Assembly: GCF_002564025.1 (NCBI RefSeq)
Contig: NZ_PDJH01000001.1
Location: 2,294,001 to 2,358,000, forward strand
Reading direction: 5' to 3'
DNA length: 64,000 nucleotides
From: Flavimobilis soli
GTDB taxonomy: Bacteria; Actinomycetota; Actinomycetes; Actinomycetales; Cellulomonadaceae
The notes beneath the pieces were generated by a model. It ran no database searches and was not told the origin of the DNA. It saw only the letters and a program-made list of their open reading frames with translations. Below, one piece after another: positions 38,953-51,867 of the stretch; position 1 is the first letter of the stretch; each line of letters opens with the position of its first letter. The position numbers and the translations under genes are program-made.

Positions 38953-38979
38953 AGGATCGCTGAGTATCACTGAAACGCT

Positions 38980-39177
38980 ATGTCTTCTTCTTTGCAATCT
39001 GGGTGTCCCGTCTATGAACCCACCGTGGATGGCGCAGGGTTCTACGGCGCCATGGTCATCGCCGACCTCGACGAGTTCAAGGCCCGCGCGGACGTCATCG
39101 TCGCCAACCTCCGCGCCCCCGAGCTCGACGACGTCGCCACCAAGATCTACACCCGCGACATCTACGGAACCGACTGA
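38980..39177 (+). pseudogene. C-terminal remnant of a UDP-glucose/GDP-mannose dehydrogenase
   Basis: Only about the last 58 codons of a nucleotide-sugar dehydrogenase remain: CPVYEPTVDGAGFYGAMV, then DLDEFKARADVIVANL and VYTRDLF-like IYTRDIYGTD with the natural stop. This is the UDPG_MGDP_dh_C domain end. The Rossmann domain with NAD site and the catalytic Cys are missing. An ATG at 38980 is present by chance, but no function is expected. It marks a deletion between the polymerase gene and the insertion sequences. Confidence 0.8.
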
Positions 39178-39282
39178 TGTCGGAGCCAATGTCCTGCACT
39201 GCTGCCTGGTTCCTTCACGAAGCGCCCAACACCGCCGGCTACGGCGTGTGGGCGTGAGGAACGAACTGGTGACAGGTGTGGT

Positions 39283-40162
39283 TTAGGCCGCGAGGGTGAG
39301 CGGCTCGGCCAGCTTGGACTCGAACTCGACGGGGGTCAAGCCGCCGAGGGAGTCCTGGGCTCGTTGCCGGTGATACTTCCGCTCGATCCAGACGACGATG
39401 GCGAGCCGCAGATCCTGCCGGGTGGTTCACCGCTGCTGGTTGAGTACGTTGGTCTGCAGGAGCGACCAGAAGCTCTCCATAGCTGCGTTGTCGCCCGCGG
39501 CGCCGACTCGGCCCATCGAACCGACCATGTCGTGCCGGCGCAGTTCCCGGGCCATGGCGCGGCTTCGAAACTGGCTGCCCCTGTCGGCGTGCAAGATGCA
39601 TCCGGCGACATCGCCGCGGCGGGCGACGGCGTTGCGGAGTGCGTCGACCGCGAGCTTCGAGGTCATCCGGTCGCTGATCGAGTACCCCACGATCCGGTTT
39701 GAGAAGACGTCTTTGATCGCGCAGCAGTAAAGCTTGCCTTCGGTCGTCGTGCGGTGCTCGGTGATGTCGGTGAGCCAGACCCGGTTCGGGGGCATCGGCC
39801 CGGAAGACGCGTTGCACGTGGTCGTCGAACACGGGTGGGCCGGCCTTCTTGCCCTTCCCGCGCCGGCGGCGTTGCGCGCAGGAGAGGATCCCAGCCTGCG
39901 AGCACAGCTTCCACGCCGTCCGGCGACTCATCCGCCACCCTGCGCGGCGTGCTTCGTCAGCGAGGTATCGGTAACCGAACGTCGGGTCGTCCTCATGCGC
40001 GTCGTGGAGGGCGTTGATCCGATATGCGCGGAGGACGTCCGCGTCGCGGATCGGGTCATTGCGCCACCGGTAGTAGGGCTGTCTTGCGAGCGTCAGGACC
40101 CGGCACGACACCGGGACGGCGATCCCCGCCTCGGCGAGCTCGGCAACGAGCGGGTACGTCAT
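39283..40162 (-). pseudogene. IS3-family transposase orfB, broken
   Basis: DDE-integrase-type transposase (rve domain). The reading frame starts TYPLVAELAEAGIAV, then RINALHDAHEDDPTFGYRYL of the HTH_21 region. At a run of five G (39788-39792, plus strand) the frame shifts; the expected ADAPNRVWLTDITEHRT continues in another frame, carrying the catalytic DIT, HADRGSQF and the last acid in NAAMESFWSLL. A TGG-to-TGA change (39427-39429) then stops it after VLNQQR, although the rest (TTRQDLRLAIVVWIERKYH to the end TLAA) is intact. Two independent lesions mean it is inactive. Confidence 0.88.
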
Positions 40163-40342
40163 TTTGGGGAGCCACCCAGTTTCAGGTTCGCCTGCGACAG
40201 ATATGCCGCTGCCTTCCTGAGGACTTCGTTCTCCTGCTCGAGGAGACGGTTACGGCGGCGCAGCTCTCGCATCTCGGCGGCCTCGTCTGCCGTCTGACCG
40301 GGACGCTTGCCTTCCTCGACATCTGCTTGGCGGAGCCAGTTC
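40159..40342 (-). pseudogene. IS3-family transposase orfA, 5'-truncated
   Basis: The C-terminal half of OrfA: NWLRQADVEEGKRPG, then a leucine-zipper-like RRRNRLLEQENEVLRKAAAYL. The stop overlaps the orfB ATG in AAAATGA, the usual frameshift/coupling site of this group. The N-terminal helix-turn-helix is missing because the neighbouring IS begins at 40343. Confidence 0.85.
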
Positions 40343-40370
40343 TGAAGCGCCCTGAGTTTGTTGGAGACTC
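40343..40370 (+). repeat. Left terminal inverted repeat of the complete IS
   Basis: TGAAGCGCCCTGAGTTTGTT followed by GGAGACTC; matches the reverse complement of 41665-41692 at all but three positions. Confidence 0.88.
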
Positions 40371-40396
40371 CTGACCTTGGAAACGAGGATGGAGTC

Positions 40397-40741
40397 ATGC
40401 CGAAGGAACTGGCGAATGGGAAGCCGACGACGCGTCGCTACTCGAGCGAGGAGAAGGCCGCCGCAGTGCGGATGGTGAGGACGCTGCGCGCTGAGCTCGG
40501 CGTCACGCAGGGGACGGTGCAGCGGGTCGCGACGCAGCTGGGTTACGGGGTCGAGTCCGTGCGGATGTGGGTCAAGCAGGCCGACATCGACGACGGCGTC
40601 ACCCCGGGCGTGAGCAGCGCCGAAGCGCAGCGGGTGCGGGAGCTTGAGCAGGAGAACCGGGAGCTTCGCCGCGCCAACGAGGTGCTCAAGCGTGCGGCGT
40701 CTTTCTTTGGGGCGGAGCTCGACCGCCACTACCGGAAGTAG
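40397..40741 (+). CDS. IS3-family transposase OrfA
   Basis: A 114-aa DNA-binding subunit. N-terminal HTH_Tnp_1 domain (RRYSSEEKAAAVRMVRTL, then TVQRVATQLGYGVESVRMWVKQ) and a C-terminal leucine-zipper stretch (VRELEQENRELRRANEVLKRA). It ends SFFGAELDRHYRK. The orfB frame is open in -1 from at least 40702, around TTTCTTTGGGG, so a fused OrfAB transposase by ribosomal slippage is expected, as in the family. Confidence 0.9.
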   Translation: MPKELANGKPTTRRYSSEEKAAAVRMVRTLRAELGVTQGTVQRVATQLGYGVESVRMWVKQADIDDGVTPGVSSAEAQRVRELEQENRELRRANEVLKRAASFFGAELDRHYRK

Positions 40742-41661
40742 TCGCGTTCATCGACGCGAACAAGGACGACCTGGTCGACGGTCGCCGGCTCGGAGTCGAG
40801 CTCATCTGCAGACTGCTGCAGGTGGCCCCGAGCAGCTACTACGCCGCCAAGACCCGCGCCCCCTCGGCTCGCGCGCTGCGGGACGAGGAGCTGATCCCGC
40901 GGCTGGTCGAGCTGTGGGAGATGAACTACCGCGTCTACGGGGTCCGCAAGCTGTGGAAGGCGGCCCGACGAGCGAGGATCGTGATCGGTCGGGATCAGAC
41001 CGCCCGGCTGATGCGGGTCGCGGGGATCGAGGGCGCCCGACGGTCGAAGCGGGTGAAGACCACCCGCCCGGATCCGGCGTCGGCGCGGCACCCGGACCTC
41101 GTCAAGCGCGAGTTCACCGCGACCGCACCAAACCGGCTCTGGGTGACGGACCTGACGTTCGTGCCCACCTGGGCCGGCGTCGCTTACGTGTGCTTCATCG
41201 TCGACGCGTTCAGCAGGATGATTGTGGGCTGGCGGGTCGCGTCCCACATGCGCACCGAGATGGTCCTCGACGCGATCGAGATGGCCCGCTGGTCCCGCGG
41301 TGCACGCCACGCCGATCTGCGCTGTCACAGCGACGCGGGCTCTCAGTTCACGTCGATTCGCTACGGCGAACGCCTCGCGGAGATCGGCGCGACACCCTCG
41401 ATCGGAACCGTCGGCGATTCGTATGACAACGCCCTGGCCGAGACGGTGAACGGCTATTACAAGACCGAACTCGTCCGCGGACCTGCCCGCCAACGACCGT
41501 GGAAGACCGTCGAGGACCTCGAGCTCGCGACGCTCGGGTGGGTGCACTGGCACAATGCGCAACGTCTCCATGGCTACCTCGGCGACGTCCCGCCCGTCGA
41601 GTTCGAGAACGCGTTCTATGCTGTCCAAGCCGACCGCGAACTGCTGGTCGGAATCAAATAG
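40702..41661 (+). CDS. IS3-family transposase OrfB (DDE integrase domain)
   Basis: The catalytic part. Open in the -1 frame from at least 40702 (product segment LPEVVAFIDANKDDL); the first free-standing start is GTG 40822. HTH_21 region NYRVYGVRKLWKAARR; rve domain with the DDE acids in LWVTDLTFVPTW, RCHSDAGSQFTS and DNALAETVNGYYK (35 residues apart for D-E); C-terminal LGWVHWHNAQRLHGYLGDVPPVEFE. No lesions seen. Normally made as OrfAB by frameshift. Confidence 0.88.
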   Translation, partial: FLWGGARPPLPEVVAFIDANKDDLVDGRRLGVELICRLLQVAPSSYYAAKTRAPSARALRDEELIPRLVELWEMNYRVYGVRKLWKAARRARIVIGRDQTARLMRVAGIEGARRSKRVKTTRPDPASARHPDLVKREFTATAPNRLWVTDLTFVPTWAGVAYVCFIVDAFSRMIVGWRVASHMRTEMVLDAIEMARWSRGARHADLRCHSDAGSQFTSIRYGERLAEIGATPSIGTVGDSYDNALAETVNGYYKTELVRGPARQRPWKTVEDLELATLGWVHWHNAQRLHGYLGDVPPVEFENAFYAVQADRELLVGIK

Positions 41662-41664
41662 CGC

Positions 41665-41692
41665 GAGTCTCCATCAGACCCAGGGCGCTTCA
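41665..41692 (-). repeat. Right terminal inverted repeat of the complete IS
   Basis: On the minus strand TGAAGCGCCCTGGGTCTGAT followed by GGAGACTC; pairs with the left repeat at 40343. Its outer end cuts into the repeat-rich surface-protein gene. Confidence 0.88.
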
Positions 41693-45872
<4,180 letters not shown>

Positions 45873-45894
45873 CCTGACCCGGCCCGACAGAGAT

Positions 45895-45932
45895 ACGACT
45901 GCGCCCCGCCCGGAAGGGCGGGGCGCAGTCGT
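45895..45932. terminator. Strong bidirectional terminator
   Basis: Perfect 17-bp inverted repeat (45895-45911/45916-45932) with loop GGAA, between the surface-protein gene and the convergent phosphatase gene. Confidence 0.88.
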
Positions 45933-45939
45933 CTGTCGA

Positions 45940-46539
45940 TCAGTGAGTCGTGCCCGCAGGGGAACCGGTCAGCGCGCCCGCGATCGTCGTGACGGCCGGT
46001 GCGAGCTGGCGCCACGACTCCAGGAAGAGTGCGTCGTCGCCCCGGTACGGGTCGACGACGTCGTCGTCCTCCGCCCGCACGTCGGGCAGTCGTGCGCCGC
46101 TCTGCGTCCGCGTCGCCCGGACCCGGACCAAGAGCTCGGCGAGGCGCTCCGCCGGCTCGGCCGGCAGGTCCTCGTGAGGGGCGAGCGAGAGCAACCGAGC
46201 CAGCTCACGCAGCGTGAAGGCCTTGCGCAGGGCAGCGGGCACCATCCGTACCGCTGCTGAGCGGTGCTCGCGCGTCAGGGCAAGCACCAGGTCAGCGCCG
46301 CGCACGAGGTCAGGCGTCAGCTGTCGCGAGGCGAACCCGGTCGTGTCGACACCCTCGTCCGTGAGAAGGCGCGCCATCGGCGGGTCGATCGGCGAACCGA
46401 CCAGCGCCCCCGTCCCGGCGCTCCGCACCTCGAAGCCCTCGCCCACAGCTGCCTGGAGCAGTCGCTCGACAGCGGGGGAGCGGCAGATGTTTCCCGTGCA
46501 CACGGCAAGGATGGTCGGACGCGCAGCAGTAGTGGTCAC
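45940..46539 (-). CDS. Low-molecular-weight protein-tyrosine phosphatase (Wzb-like)
   Basis: A 199-aa phosphatase. The P-loop C(x)5R is VCTGNICRSP (about residues 13-22) and the general acid Asp is in DDVVDPYRG near the C-terminus. It lies directly downstream (70 bp) of a BY-kinase gene on the same strand, as in Wzc/Wzb pairs, so its likely job is to dephosphorylate the Tyr cluster of that kinase and thereby control polymer length and export (inference from the family). GTG 46539 gives TTTAARPTILAVCTGN; the longer frame to 46650 overlaps the kinase gene and was rejected. Confidence 0.9.
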   Translation of the reverse strand: MTTTAARPTILAVCTGNICRSPAVERLLQAAVGEGFEVRSAGTGALVGSPIDPPMARLLTDEGVDTTGFASRQLTPDLVRGADLVLALTREHRSAAVRMVPAALRKAFTLRELARLLSLAPHEDLPAEPAERLAELLVRVRATRTQSGARLPDVRAEDDDVVDPYRGDDALFLESWRQLAPAVTTIAGALTGSPAGTTH

Positions 46540-46609
46540 ACCGCTATTCTGCCCGAGCCTTGTCGCTCGACGCCGTCGGCGAGCCCGGCCCCGCAAACCA
46601 GTGCAGCGA

Positions 46610-49600
46610 TCAGACGCACGCCCGCTTGGTCGTGTCCGCGACGAGCGCACGCGGCCCCGGCGTCTGGCGGAGGATCGGCGCGCCCGTCAGCTCGGTGCCG
46701 GCCGTCATCTCGACAGACAGGTCGAGCGTCTCACCAGGGGCGAGCTCGATCGCCAGAACCTCGACCGCGAGGCCGTCGTGCACGCCGCGGCTGCGGTTCT
46801 CCTCCGCGATCTCCTCGCCGTCGATCGTCACCTTGCCGATCGAGCCGCCCGTGGGCGCATAGACGAGCACGTTGTACAGCTGGGTGCCGTCCGACCAGCC
46901 CGAGACCCAGTCGCTGAGGCCCGCAGCGCCCGCGGGCGCCGTCGAGCGCAGCGTCAGGTCCAGGCCGAGCGAGGGCGCGTCCGCACCGCACGCATCCGTC
47001 CTCAGGTGCGTCTCCGTCTCGAGGTAGTACGTCATCTTCGACGACAGGGAGTCGTTCAGGTAGACGCCGACGACCGGTGACGTGCCCCGTGCGCCCGTCA
47101 GGTTTCCGCCCAGCACCGTCCCGTCGAGGTGCCCCTGCTCGGCCTCGTCAGCGCTCCACATGAGCAGCCGACCCTCGCGGGCAGACCCGGCGAGGGGCTC
47201 CATGAGCGCTCTGGCGTCGGACACCGAGGTCACGGCGTCGAACACCGCCACCGCGGCCTGCTGGAAGAACAGATCCTGGCTCTCGTTGCCCTCGACGTCG
47301 GCGTACGTGTCGCTCAGCAGGACCTGGACAGCGTTCTCCGCGGACAGCTCGGTCCCGGACGCCGGCACGACGACCGGGCCCGTCACCTCGAGCAGGGCCG
47401 CGAGCGCGACCGGGTCGGTCGCGAGCACGCCGTCGACCCGCAGCCCCTGACGCTCCTCCCACATCGCCTGGAAGGCCTGTGCCGCACGGGGGAAGTCAGG
47501 GTTCATCGTCGGGTTCTGCGGGAACATGGCGAAGAGCGGCCCGAGGGTCGCCTCCTCGTCCTCCGTCAGCGGGATGACCGGGTCGTCGAAGCTGGGGACG
47601 TCGGCGGAAGACCCCTGCGCCGTGACCGAGAGGCGGCCGTCCTTGACGTTCAGCACCGCGAACGATCCGCCGATACCGCCCAGCGAGCGCGCCTCGGCGC
47701 TGTTCTGGACCACGAGGAGGTAGTTGCGCTCGCCCTCGCCGCCGAGCATGGTCGGCAGGACCGAGACCGCCTTGACGGCGGTCCGCAGGTCCGGCCGGAC
47801 GCCGTCAAGCACCTCGGCGAGCTGGTCCACCGGCGCGGCGACCTGGTCGAGAAGCCCCGCACGCGGGACTCCCGCCAGCTCCGCCGAGAGCGCGGAGATC
47901 CTGGCATCCGCGTCGAGCACCGGCGCGCGGACCGCGAGCAGCGCGTCGAGGTCGACGGCACCGTCCTTCAGAAGACCGTCCCCCTCGAGCACCCCGAGCG
48001 CGTCCAGCAGGCCGGGCACCACGGTGCCCGTCATCTCGTCGACCGCGTCGGTCACGAGACCCACCACGGCGACGTCATCCCCGACGAACGGCAGGTGGGT
48101 CGCGATCCCGAGCACGGGATTCTCCATCGCTGCCGACGCCGCGGCCGCGTGCTCGCGGCCCGCAGTCACGAGGGCCTGCGCCGAATCGGTGTTACCCGCC
48201 GTCGCGGCATCCTTCGCGCGCGTGACTGCCTCGGCAGCAGCCGAGAGCTCGTCGCGCACCGTCAGTGCGGCCGAGAGCCCCCACGCGGCTGCGCCACCGA
48301 CGACGAGAACGACCGCGGCCCCGACACCTGCCAGGACGCGGCGCCTGCGCTTGCGGCGCGCAGGGTCCGACTTCCCGTCGTCGGTCGATCGAGACGCCGA
48401 GGTGCCAGCGGAGCGGGTCCTCGGAGCGCGGCGTGCCGAGCGGGGCCGCGTGGTGCGCGCAGCGCCCGACGTCTGCGGCTCGTCACCGTGCTGCTGCCGG
48501 TACTCCCCGTAGTAGTAGCCGCCGTCCTTCGTGCCCTGCACGCGGTTGAGCGCCACGCCCAGGATGCGAGCCCCGACAGCCTCGAGCGAGCCGAGCGCGG
48601 TCTTCAGCTGAGCCTTGTGGACGAGACCAGCGCTCGCGACGAGGAGCACACCACCCGTGCTCCGGCCGAGCACCGCAGCGTCCGTCACAGGGAGGAGCGG
48701 GGGCGAGTCCAGCAGGACGACGTCGAACCGCTCGGCAAGCTCCTCGAGCAGCCGGGACATGGACTCCGACCCGAGCATCTCCGACGGGTTCGGCGGGACC
48801 TCGCCCGCGGTGAGGATCTGCATCCGGCCGTCGCCCCACGGCTGCAGGACGTCGTCGATCTCCGCCTCGCCGATGAGCACGGTGGTCAGGCCGACGGCAC
48901 CCTCGATGCCGAAGTAGCGGGCGATAGCCGGGCGACGGAGGTCGGCGTCGACGAGCACGACGCTCTTGCCAGCGTCAGCGAGGGCGAGCGCAAGGTTGGC
49001 GCTCGTCGTCGACTTACCCTCACCGGGGAGCGACGACGTCACGACGATCGACCGCTTGTTCGCCGTCAGCTCGAGGAACTGCAGGTTGGTCCGCAGGCGC
49101 CGGTACGCCTCGGCACGCCCGCTCAGCGGAGCGTCCTGCACCACGAGGCGAGGCGCGTCGGCGTCGAGCGAGATCGGGATGTGCGCGACGACGGAAGCGG
49201 TACCCACCTCCGCGACGTCGTCGTCCGAACGGACACCGGTGTCCAGGACCTCGCGCAGCACCGCGAATCCGAGGCCGAGCGCAAGGCCGGCCAGCAGGCC
49301 AAGAGCGAGGTTCAGCTTGAGGTTCGGCGAGTCCGGCCCGAGCGGGACGACCGCCGCGCGCACGACCGACAGCTTGACCGGGGAGGCCCCACCCTCAGCG
49401 GGCCGCTCGAACTCGGTGATGACGTCGCTGAACCGTCGCGCGACCGAGTCAGCGATCTGGGCGGCGACCTGAGGGTTGCCGTCGACCGCGTCGATGTTGA
49501 TCAGGGACGTGTTGAGCGGCGAGCTCGCCGACACGTTCTCCGCAAGGTCGGCCACGGTCGTGTCGAGCCCCAGGTCTTCGATCACGTGGTCGAGAACCTG

Positions 49601-49837
49601 CGGGACGTCCACCATCGCGGTGTACGACGTGACCCGGTTCTGCGCGAAGTTCGAGCCCTGGAGGAGCTCCGACGTGGAGGTGCTGCCCTGGACGGAGACG
49701 AAGACCTGGGTCGTCGCCTTGTACGTGGGCGCCATGAGCAGAGTGACGGCAACGGCCGCCGCGAGCACGAACGCCGTGATCGCGCTGATCGCGATCCAGC
49801 TCTTTCGTACGATCCGCAGGTACGTCCTGATCTCCAC
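46610..49837 (-). CDS. Wzz-type copolymerase/BY-kinase fused to a DUF4012 extracytoplasmic domain
   Basis: A 1075-aa protein. TM1 (about 14-35), an external Wzz-like loop (36-175), TM2 (about 176-196), then a cytoplasmic tyrosine autokinase: Walker A SLPGEGKSTTSANLA (270-284), A' VVLVDADLRRP (293-303), Walker B VVLLDSPPLLP (373-383) and a Tyr cluster GYYYGEY (440-446). A basic linker (RRKRRRR, 494-500) leads to TM3 (501-521) and a ~550-residue extracytoplasmic DUF4012 domain (VVQNSAEARSLGGIGGSFAVL is its core signature). BY-kinases normally end after the Tyr cluster, so this is a fusion with consistent in/out topology. GTG 49837 (VEIRTYLRIVRKSW) with upstream GGGAAG. Phosphatase gene follows. 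Confidence 0.9.
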   Translation of the reverse strand: MEIRTYLRIVRKSWIAISAITAFVLAAAVAVTLLMAPTYKATTQVFVSVQGSTSTSELLQGSNFAQNRVTSYTAMVDVPQVLDHVIEDLGLDTTVADLAENVSASSPLNTSLINIDAVDGNPQVAAQIADSVARRFSDVITEFERPAEGGASPVKLSVVRAAVVPLGPDSPNLKLNLALGLLAGLALGLGFAVLREVLDTGVRSDDDVAEVGTASVVAHIPISLDADAPRLVVQDAPLSGRAEAYRRLRTNLQFLELTANKRSIVVTSSLPGEGKSTTSANLALALADAGKSVVLVDADLRRPAIARYFGIEGAVGLTTVLIGEAEIDDVLQPWGDGRMQILTAGEVPPNPSEMLGSESMSRLLEELAERFDVVLLDSPPLLPVTDAAVLGRSTGGVLLVASAGLVHKAQLKTALGSLEAVGARILGVALNRVQGTKDGGYYYGEYRQQHGDEPQTSGAARTTRPRSARRAPRTRSAGTSASRSTDDGKSDPARRKRRRRVLAGVGAAVVLVVGGAAAWGLSAALTVRDELSAAAEAVTRAKDAATAGNTDSAQALVTAGREHAAAASAAMENPVLGIATHLPFVGDDVAVVGLVTDAVDEMTGTVVPGLLDALGVLEGDGLLKDGAVDLDALLAVRAPVLDADARISALSAELAGVPRAGLLDQVAAPVDQLAEVLDGVRPDLRTAVKAVSVLPTMLGGEGERNYLLVVQNSAEARSLGGIGGSFAVLNVKDGRLSVTAQGSSADVPSFDDPVIPLTEDEEATLGPLFAMFPQNPTMNPDFPRAAQAFQAMWEERQGLRVDGVLATDPVALAALLEVTGPVVVPASGTELSAENAVQVLLSDTYADVEGNESQDLFFQQAAVAVFDAVTSVSDARALMEPLAGSAREGRLLMWSADEAEQGHLDGTVLGGNLTGARGTSPVVGVYLNDSLSSKMTYYLETETHLRTDACGADAPSLGLDLTLRSTAPAGAAGLSDWVSGWSDGTQLYNVLVYAPTGGSIGKVTIDGEEIAEENRSRGVHDGLAVEVLAIELAPGETLDLSVEMTAGTELTGAPILRQTPGPRALVADTTKRACV

Positions 49838-49977
49838 GATGCTTCTTCCCTGATCCTGTCGAGCCGTGCAGTGCTGCCGTTCCGGGAGCGGGCGCACCGT
49901 GGGGCGCTGAACGCCCCGCAACGAGACGGAGCGCGCCCACCGCGAACGATGGACGCGCCCCGTGGTCTAGCGAGAGG

Positions 49978-50640
49978 TCACTTGACCTTGACCTTGACGG
50001 TCTTCTTGGCCGCCGTGTGGTTCGCACCCTTGAAGGAGGTCGTCACCTTGTAGGTGCCCTTCTTCTTCAGCTTCGGCGTGGTGACCTTGACGGTCTTGCC
50101 AGCCTTGACGGTCACGGTCTTCTTGAAGTTCACGCGCTTGCCCTTGACGGTGACGGTGACCTTGCCAGCGGCCTTCTTCGAGACCTTGACCTTGATCGTC
50201 GCCTTCTTGCCGACCTTGACGCTCTTCGGCGCGGTGACCGTGGTCTTGGCGGAAGCCTTCGAGACCGTGGCCGTCGCCGACGCCGACGACGCCTTGAAGG
50301 AGGCGTTGCCCGCGTACGTGGCGGTGACCTTGGTCTTGCCCGCGGCGAGCTTGCCCAGCGAGACGGTGGCCTTGCCGGACTTCAGCGTCGCCTTGACCGA
50401 CTTCTTGCCGACCTTGACGGTGACGGTGCCCGTCGCGGTGCCGGCCTTGGCCTTCACCGAGACGACAGCCTTGGAGGCCTTGCCGTACGTGACCTTGGCG
50501 ACGGAGACGGACGTGGTCGTGCTCACGGCGGCGTAGCTAGCGGCGGCGACGGGCGCGGCCGTGGCCGCCGGCGCGGCGACGAGGCCAGCGCCAGCGAGCG
50601 CGAGCGCAGTCATCGTCGCGACAACAGACTTGCGAAGCAT
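49978..50640 (-). CDS. Secreted Lys-rich Ig-like repeat protein
   Basis: A 220-aa protein. Signal peptide (LRKSVVATMTALALAGAGLVAAPAATAA, cut near residue 29) followed by two Big_3-like beta-sandwich domains, very rich in Lys, Val and Thr (TVTVKVGKKSVKATLKSGK; KVTVTVKGKRVNFKK) and ending TVKVKVK. The composition and C-terminal end are like the last domains of the truncated surface protein at 41693-45872. No sortase or TM anchor; the high positive charge could hold it to anionic wall polymers. AGGGAGAA precedes ATG 50640; TAACAT at 50716-50721 (minus) is a candidate -10. Confidence 0.85.
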   Translation of the reverse strand: MLRKSVVATMTALALAGAGLVAAPAATAAPVAAASYAAVSTTTSVSVAKVTYGKASKAVVSVKAKAGTATGTVTVKVGKKSVKATLKSGKATVSLGKLAAGKTKVTATYAGNASFKASSASATATVSKASAKTTVTAPKSVKVGKKATIKVKVSKKAAGKVTVTVKGKRVNFKKTVTVKAGKTVKVTTPKLKKKGTYKVTTSFKGANHTAAKKTVKVKVK

Positions 50641-50869
50641 GGTTCTCCCTGAATGTCGGTTTCGTGGCAGAGTGAGCGGAATACCTTCAGGGGCCCCCCG
50701 CTTCACGTCTCGACGATGTTATCGGCACGGGAACGCCGTCCTTGAGCCCAAGGACCCCCCGGTCCGCGCATTGGACACGAGACTCCGGACGAATGCGACA
50801 GACGCCGCGCGATGCGGGTCGAAGGTCCCAGATCGACCGTGCGACGGCGTCCCCGACGCGTCCGCGTTG

Positions 50870-51739
50870 CTAGCCGAGAACCGCGGCGGCGAAGCCTTCC
50901 GATGCGCACGCGGCCGCCCAGCGCTCGCGCCAGTCGCCGATCGGCGCGACGCCTACCGCGACGAGCTCGTCGTGCCCGAGCACCGAGTACGAGGGCCGAG
51001 GCGCAGGACGCACGAAAGCGTCCGACGTCGTCGTGCCGACGACCGAGCGGTCGAGGCCCGCGGCCGCGACCGCCTCCTGCGCGAAGTCGAACCACGACGC
51101 GACACCGCCCGACGTCGCGTGGAACGTCCCGCCCGGCACGTCCGCCGACACGACCCGCCAGACCACGTCCGCGACGTCGCGCGTCCAGGTCGGCTGACCG
51201 ACCTGGTCCGTCACGACGTTCACCGAGCCACGCTCACGCGCCAGCCGCACGATCGTCTTGGGGAAGCTGTTGCCACCCGCGCCATACAGCCACGCGACGC
51301 GCAGGACGACGTGCCGGCCGTGGGTGTCGTGGGCGCGCACCGCCCACTCGCCAGCCGCCTTGGTGCGGCCGTACGCCGACCGCGGCGCGATCGGCGCGTC
51401 CGCTGCGTACGGCGTCGTCGCCTCGCCGTCGAACACGTAGTCCGTCGAGACGTGCACGAGCCGTGCCCCCGCGGCGCTCGCCGCGCGCGCGAGGTTTGCC
51501 GGGCCGACGGCGTTCGCACCGAACGCCTCACCCTCCTGCGCCTCGGCGTCGTCGACCGCCGTCCACGCCGCGCAGTTCACGACGACGTCGAAGCCCGCGA
51601 CCGCCGTCATGCACGCCGCAGCGTCGGTCACGTCCAGGTCGCGCCGGGTGCTCACCTCGACGTCCTGCCCCTGCTCGCGCAGCAGCGCGACGACGTCCTG
51701 CCCGAGCATCCCTGCTCCACCTACGACCAACCAGCGCAC
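50870..51739 (-). CDS. rfbD: dTDP-4-dehydrorhamnose reductase
   Basis: A 289-aa NADPH-dependent short-chain (extended SDR) enzyme, last step to dTDP-L-rhamnose. NAD(P) motif WLVVGGAGMLGQDV, VVNCAAWTAVDDAE, HVSTDYVFDG (catalytic Thr/Asp-Tyr), SAYGRTKAAGE (YxxxK) and LRVAWLYGAGG. Starts GTG 51739 with a GGGAG SD. Divergent from rfbC with a 128-bp gap. Supplies rhamnose for the polysaccharide made by the 31-39 kb genes or for the wall. Confidence 0.94.
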   Translation of the reverse strand: MRWLVVGGAGMLGQDVVALLREQGQDVEVSTRRDLDVTDAAACMTAVAGFDVVVNCAAWTAVDDAEAQEGEAFGANAVGPANLARAASAAGARLVHVSTDYVFDGEATTPYAADAPIAPRSAYGRTKAAGEWAVRAHDTHGRHVVLRVAWLYGAGGNSFPKTIVRLARERGSVNVVTDQVGQPTWTRDVADVVWRVVSADVPGGTFHATSGGVASWFDFAQEAVAAAGLDRSVVGTTTSDAFVRPAPRPSYSVLGHDELVAVGVAPIGDWRERWAAACASEGFAAAVLG

Positions 51740-51867
51740 ACGTGCTCCCGTCTTCGATGACCTCCGCCCATTGTGCCGGTTCGACGCTCGCTCGCGGGGT
51801 GATCGGTAGGGTGGCCCGGTACCGCCGCGCCCGTGCCGCGCGGGCAGACGACCGAGGAGAGGCCCCG

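Larger units (their letters stand above)
39250..40342 (-). mobile_element. Decayed IS3-family element, 5' end lost
   Basis: Leftward IS3-type element with truncated orfA, then orfB with a frameshift and a nonsense codon. Its left (orfA) end is cut exactly at the terminal repeat of the second IS at 40343. The right limit is approximate because only one end survives; TGAGGAACGAACTGG near 39254 is a plausible terminus. Confidence 0.8.
40343..41692 (+). mobile_element. Complete IS3-family insertion sequence (1350 bp)
   Basis: Bounded by 28-bp imperfect inverted repeats beginning TGAAGCGCCCTG (left 40343-40370, right 41665-41692 on the opposite strand), with orfA and orfB in -1 relation between them. 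Both open frames are intact, so it may be active. Flanking trinucleotides differ (TTC on the left, CTA on the right): no target duplication, so the element's surroundings were rearranged after insertion. Confidence 0.9.

Noticed and set aside
41499..41692. Upstream extension of the surface-protein frame into the IS, as its N-terminus
   Set aside because: The segment is the orfB gene read in another frame; it has no signal peptide and is joined only by the IS border. Treated as fortuitous.
40343..41692. Composite transposon formed by the two IS elements
   Set aside because: The elements are abutted and of different types, with no cargo between them and no shared outer repeats.
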